From the IMG/VR virus record IMGVR_UViG_3300032288_001072, positions 1 through 31,946 of that record: a DNA stretch of 31,946 nucleotides. One strand, given 5' to 3'. Both the position numbers and the translations under genes were made by a program. The stretch is from a virus. The number at the start of each line of letters is the position of its first letter. The stretch's first letter is position 1. A model generated the notes under the pieces. The model made no database searches. It saw only the letters and a program-made list of their open reading frames with translations, and was not told the DNA's origin. This document shows, one piece after another, positions 29,667-31,946 of the stretch.

Positions 29667-30244
29667 GGGGGAAAGAGAACAAGAGGCGTCCTACCATCCC
29701 CCCTAGGGGATTATCGAAAAGGGTAAAGGGTTTGGTTCCCTTCCCTACCGATAGCCTTGTGGATAGTGCTTAGAATCGTTTTAATCAGTATCTAAAATGG
29801 GAAAGGGTTGTGCCTGTTAGCGTTTAACCTTGTGCTTGTCTTTCTGGCTATGTCGATGGGTCTTGACCTTGATTGTTGCGTGCCCTATCCCGCTCCCTCC
29901 CCAAAGAAATTTACTGTTTTTCGTGGTTCTGGTATTCTTTCTTTCGTTCCGCTTAGAAGCATTGTGCTGTACCCGGGGTTAGTGGCTGTAACCACTAGCC
30001 TCAACACGCATGAGGATTGAGCTTGGGCTGCGATCACAGCCTGATGGGATAGTGGAATCATAAGTATTGCGCACACTTCTTATGACAGCTATTGAGATAC
30101 CAGTCCTCAGTCGTGTTGGTTAAGTTTCTAGTGGTAGCTGTTTAACTTTACAGTTATAGTGTTCTTGATTTTCCTTCTGTGTTGACTATGCCTCCCCTCG
30201 CTTGGCTAGTCATTTAGCCCCGTCCGTGTGATGGGGTTTTTTTT
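29667..30244 (+). ncRNA. Candidate structured non-coding RNA region
   Basis: There is no credible gene for ~600 bases, but there is a succession of strong hairpins. They are 29667-29702 (GGGGGA/TCCCCC), 29712-29753 (three-tier: TATCG/CGATA, AGGG/CCCT, AAGGG/CCCTT), 29977-30000 (9 pairs including one G-U), 30026-30041 (GGCTG/CAGCC), 30058-30085 (TCATAAG/CTTATGA), 30136-30155 and 30183-30212 (TGACTA/TAGTCA plus GCC/GGC). A rho-independent terminator at 30218-30244 ends the series. The 5' end and promoter are not defined, and the AT-rich segment just upstream could provide one. Family unknown. A long untranslated leader or origin structure is an alternative. Confidence 0.5.
30218..30244 (+). terminator. 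Rho-independent terminator, rightward
   Basis: CCCCGTC (30218-30224) pairs with GATGGGG (30230-30236), one G-U pair, loop of five, followed by eight Ts. It ends rightward transcription only 41 bases before the first late-side gene, so that gene needs its own promoter, read-through or antitermination. Confidence 0.88.
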
Positions 30245-30285
30245 CGTCTGTATGTAGTATATGATTATGGCTAGGAGGTATTGAT

Positions 30286-30519
30286 ATGGATAGAGGTGTA
30301 GATATGGGAGTTATTATTGATGATGCTGTTCCTATGCCGGGGGCTAGGGTGGTAAGACGGTATCCGTATGCAGAGATGGGGGTTGGGCAGAGCTTTTATG
30401 TAGAGGGTGTGCAGATGCAAGTGGTGCTAAATGGTAATTGGAGGGCGGGTAAGAAGTTGAACATGAAGTTTATTGCTCGCCGTGAGGGTGATGGCATACG
30501 TGTATGGAGGTCAGAATGA
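30286..30519 (+). CDS. Hypothetical small protein, first gene of the rightward block
   Basis: This encodes 77 residues after CTAGGAGGTATTGAT, a strong ribosome site. 'VRRYPYAEMGVGQSFYVEGV' followed by 'KLNMKFIARREGDGIRVWRS' is a pattern seen in small phage and prophage proteins of unknown role. Basic, soluble, beta-rich. TATGAT at 30260-30265 could be the -10 of a promoter, but no good -35 is visible. ATGA overlap with the next gene. Confidence 0.7.
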   Translation: MDRGVDMGVIIDDAVPMPGARVVRRYPYAEMGVGQSFYVEGVQMQVVLNGNWRAGKKLNMKFIARREGDGIRVWRSE

Positions 30520-30734
30520 GTAACGTCATAGAGTTGCATGAAGACTATGTGGATATGGAAGCAGATGACTACTGGCAACAGGTTCGTCGTATGAACCATG
30601 CTGAGCTGGTGATGGAGTTGCGTAGGCAGCAAGCCCGTTCTGCTGGCCTGTTGGCAGAATGCCTATCTGAGTTGTCGAGAATGAAGAAGGTGCTAAATGG
30701 AGAACTCTACGCAGCAGAGCGATACGCAGGATAA
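30516..30734 (+). CDS. Hypothetical small helical protein
   Basis: This encodes 72 residues from ATG 30516, chosen for GGAGG at 30506-30510 and the ATGA overlap with the preceding stop. It is acidic at the start ('LHEDYVDMEADDYWQQVRRM') and helical afterward ('AELVMELRRQQARSAGLLAE'). No family recognised. It overlaps the next gene by 38 bases. Confidence 0.65.
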   Translation: MSNVIELHEDYVDMEADDYWQQVRRMNHAELVMELRRQQARSAGLLAECLSELSRMKKVLNGELYAAERYAG

Positions 30735-31032
30735 GTACAAGGAGGAGCTATTGCTCTCCAGACGTATCTTGAAAAATGAGATGAACAGAGCAATAAAGGC
30801 TATCAAACCTGCGGAGAAGATAGAGTTAGTACGTGGGTGGAGAGAAGTGTACAGACCGGAGATAGTGGACGAGCTTCTGCGTGTTGCTAAAGACAAAGAG
30901 GCAAGGCTACGTATTGCCAACTGGAATCTGGATAATTTTGAGGGGGGTAGAATTGGAAAATCCGTCAGTAGCAGTAGTAACAATAACGTCAAACCGCAAA
31001 GAGTTAAAGAGAACTATACAAAGTATAAATGA
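30697..31032 (+). CDS. Possible terminase small subunit
   Basis: This encodes 111 residues after AAGAAGGTGCTAA. It is strongly helical and charged ('KNEMNRAIKAIKPAEKIELV', 'YRPEIVDELLRVAKDKEARL') with a low-complexity Ser/Asn tail (~92-98). Small size, helices and position one gene upstream of terL are compatible with TerS, but no clear HTH is visible and the glycosyltransferase gene intervenes. The last 80 bases overlap that gene in another frame. Confidence 0.4.
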   Translation: MENSTQQSDTQDKYKEELLLSRRILKNEMNRAIKAIKPAEKIELVRGWREVYRPEIVDELLRVAKDKEARLRIANWNLDNFEGGRIGKSVSSSSNNNVKPQRVKENYTKYK

Positions 31033-31675
31033 GCAGACCTACCCTTGTTCTCATTACCTTTTTACTGATGGCATTATTAGCTTTGAAGATTACTTAGAGT
31101 TAGCTAAGACGCACCGTTCTGACAAGCGCTTTGTGTCGTATTGGGATAGGCGTACAGGCAATAACGGAAATCACTTAATAGCGGCTTGTGCTAGCTTAGT
31201 AACAGAAGACATTATGATGGTCTTGGCTGATGATGATTGGTACAAGCCTAATCACGTTGAAAGCCTTGTCAACATTATCAAAGAAGGCAACGATTGGGCA
31301 TACAGCTTTCGCTCTATCTACGACAAGGAGGAGAACTTTTTGTTTGATGACTTGTGTGAGTCGTTAGGCGAGGAACATTGGGCGTGGAATGAAGTAGGAC
31401 ATCATTTTGCTGAAACAGGCTCGGTTGCTATGAAGACGGAATGTTATAGAAACTTAGCCAACATCTATAACTTTAAAGAGTGGGGAACCGATAGAATCTT
31501 TTATCAAAACGCAAAACAACTCTATCCTAAGTTTAAAGGAAGCAAACAACACACAGTCTGTTTTCGTCTGGGTGGTAACCCCGGCTCAGTAAGCAAAGAG
31601 TTTTTAGAATACGGCAATGAATTCATTATGAATAAATACAATGGACAATTGCCTTGGGTAACAAATGAAATTTAA
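30953..31675 (+). CDS. Glycosyltransferase, family 2-like (GT-A fold)
   Basis: This encodes 240 residues from TTG 30953, chosen because GAGGGGGGTAGAA lies directly upstream and the protein then opens 'ENPSVAVVTITSNRKELKRT', the normal GT-A start strand. 'TIQSINEQTYPCSHYLFTDG' continues the nucleotide-binding fold, and 'IMMVLADDDWYKPNHVESLV' carries the D-D-D (93-95) metal/donor motif. 'EWGTDRIFYQNAKQL' may be the acceptor-side acidic region. Target unknown: DNA, host glycan or virion. It lies between a possible TerS and TerL, overlapping both, an unusual site for such a gene. Confidence 0.85.
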   Translation: MENPSVAVVTITSNRKELKRTIQSINEQTYPCSHYLFTDGIISFEDYLELAKTHRSDKRFVSYWDRRTGNNGNHLIAACASLVTEDIMMVLADDDWYKPNHVESLVNIIKEGNDWAYSFRSIYDKEENFLFDDLCESLGEEHWAWNEVGHHFAETGSVAMKTECYRNLANIYNFKEWGTDRIFYQNAKQLYPKFKGSKQHTVCFRLGGNPGSVSKEFLEYGNEFIMNKYNGQLPWVTNEI

Positions 31676-31946
31676 TCTTAATCAATTCTACAAGTTCTGC
31701 GCTCAACTAAAGATTGAGACAAAAGAACAAGGCTTGCGAAACCTAGATGATTTGCTAGGTACGCAAACCTACGTGATGGAAGAAATAGCGAATGGCTTGA
31801 AAGATAACATCCACTTCTTCGTTATCTTGAAAGGCCGACAACTCGGCATCACTACTATTTCTCTGGCCCTAGACCTTTACTGGCACTACATAAACAATGG
31901 ACTTAATGGAACACTGGTCACAGATACTGAAGAAAACCGAGACATG
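31665..31946 (+). CDS. terL: Terminase large subunit, N-terminal part (partial)
   Basis: The ATG overlaps the previous gene by 11 bases and the frame is open to the window end, giving 94 residues. 'NIHFFVILKGRQLGITTISL' (48-67) is the ATPase Walker A region of phage terminases, here in the GRQLGITT variant, where the usual GK(S/T) lysine is replaced and Lys56 precedes the loop. 'LVTDTEENRDM' leads toward the next strand. TerL pumps DNA into the prohead using ATP and cuts concatemers. The nuclease domain lies beyond the window. Confidence 0.88.
   Translation, partial: MKFNLNQFYKFCAQLKIETKEQGLRNLDDLLGTQTYVMEEIANGLKDNIHFFVILKGRQLGITTISLALDLYWHYINNGLNGTLVTDTEENRDM

Noticed and set aside
29758-29766. 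Third DnaA box (TGTGGATAG)
   Set aside because: It has one mismatch to the consensus and stands alone. One such match is expected by chance in this much sequence.
29808-30020. Rightward open frame of 70 codons in the gene-free region, with a hydrophobic start
   Set aside because: It begins at TTG with no properly spaced ribosome site, has atypical composition, and runs through the stem at 29977-30000. The region looks non-coding.
29885-30076. Leftward open frame of 63 codons in the same region
   Set aside because: No ribosome site is present, it overlaps the same structured stretch, and it shows no recognisable protein pattern.
29641-30285. tRNA or tmRNA gene in the gene-free region
   Set aside because: No cloverleaf with a GTTCRA T-loop and matching acceptor stem could be found by eye, and the hairpins do not have tRNA spacing.
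1-31946. CRISPR array, insertion sequence or diversity-generating retroelement
   Set aside because: No regularly spaced direct repeats, transposase, reverse transcriptase or template/variable repeat pair was seen. The repeats present are in-frame fibre and nozzle modules.

Overview
This is most of the genome of a tailed double-stranded DNA bacteriophage with a podovirus-like short tail. The left edge falls in what looks like the 3' end of the portal gene, and the right edge falls in the 5' part of the large terminase gene. Because terL and portal are normally adjacent, the window reads as a circularly permuted genome cut between or inside those two genes. If so, only the rest of terL and most of portal (a few kb) are missing. 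Base composition is AT-leaning and coding is very compact, with many ATGA and TAATG overlaps. Strong AAGGGGAT/GGAGG ribosome binding sites point to a bacterial host. The proteins resemble families common in freshwater and marine phages of Proteobacteria, but the host cannot be named from sequence alone.

Rightward (late) half, 1-21447, continuing from 30286-31946: 30286-31675 holds two unknown small genes, a possible small terminase and a glycosyltransferase, followed by terL. The window start then gives the portal end, a small protein, a scaffold-like protein, the major capsid protein, small head proteins, a head-tail adaptor (P22 gp4-like) and a tail nozzle (P22 gp10-like) carrying an inserted beta-repeat domain. 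Next come repeat-rich and glycine-rich tail fibre genes interspersed with a 2OG-Fe(II) oxygenase-like gene, and four large virion/ejection-type proteins (10345-17421). After a run of small proteins, the lysis region has several membrane proteins, a three-segment holin, a GIY-YIG homing endonuclease and a T4-type lysozyme. Two small basic proteins end the rightward block.

Leftward (early) half, 29447 down to 21404: an unknown small protein, an ArdC antirestriction protein, three unknown small proteins, and a 263-bp AT-rich gap with two adjacent perfect DnaA boxes (putative origin). These are followed by an exported cysteine-rich mini-protein, several small proteins, a YqaJ-type exonuclease with a RecT-like annealing protein, and a small protein with an SSB-like acidic tip. 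An HNH endonuclease, a PD-(D/E)XK-like nuclease, a winged-helix protein, a second glycosyltransferase, a Cro/XRE-like protein and a 36-residue membrane peptide complete the block. No polymerase, primase, helicase or integrase is visible. Replication therefore probably relies on host machinery recruited through DnaA boxes plus the phage's own recombination pair.

The most unusual stretch is the 838-bp gene-free region between the divergent blocks (29448-30285). It starts extremely AT-rich, then becomes a chain of strong hairpins ending in a clear rightward rho-independent terminator. This is the layout expected of an independently transcribed structured RNA. Other highlights are a 9-bp hairpin covering the start codon of the HNH endonuclease, a likely ATT start codon at 18727, a 166-bp out-of-frame overlap between two membrane protein genes, and a 26-bp near-identical operator-like sequence shared by the two AT-rich regulatory gaps.
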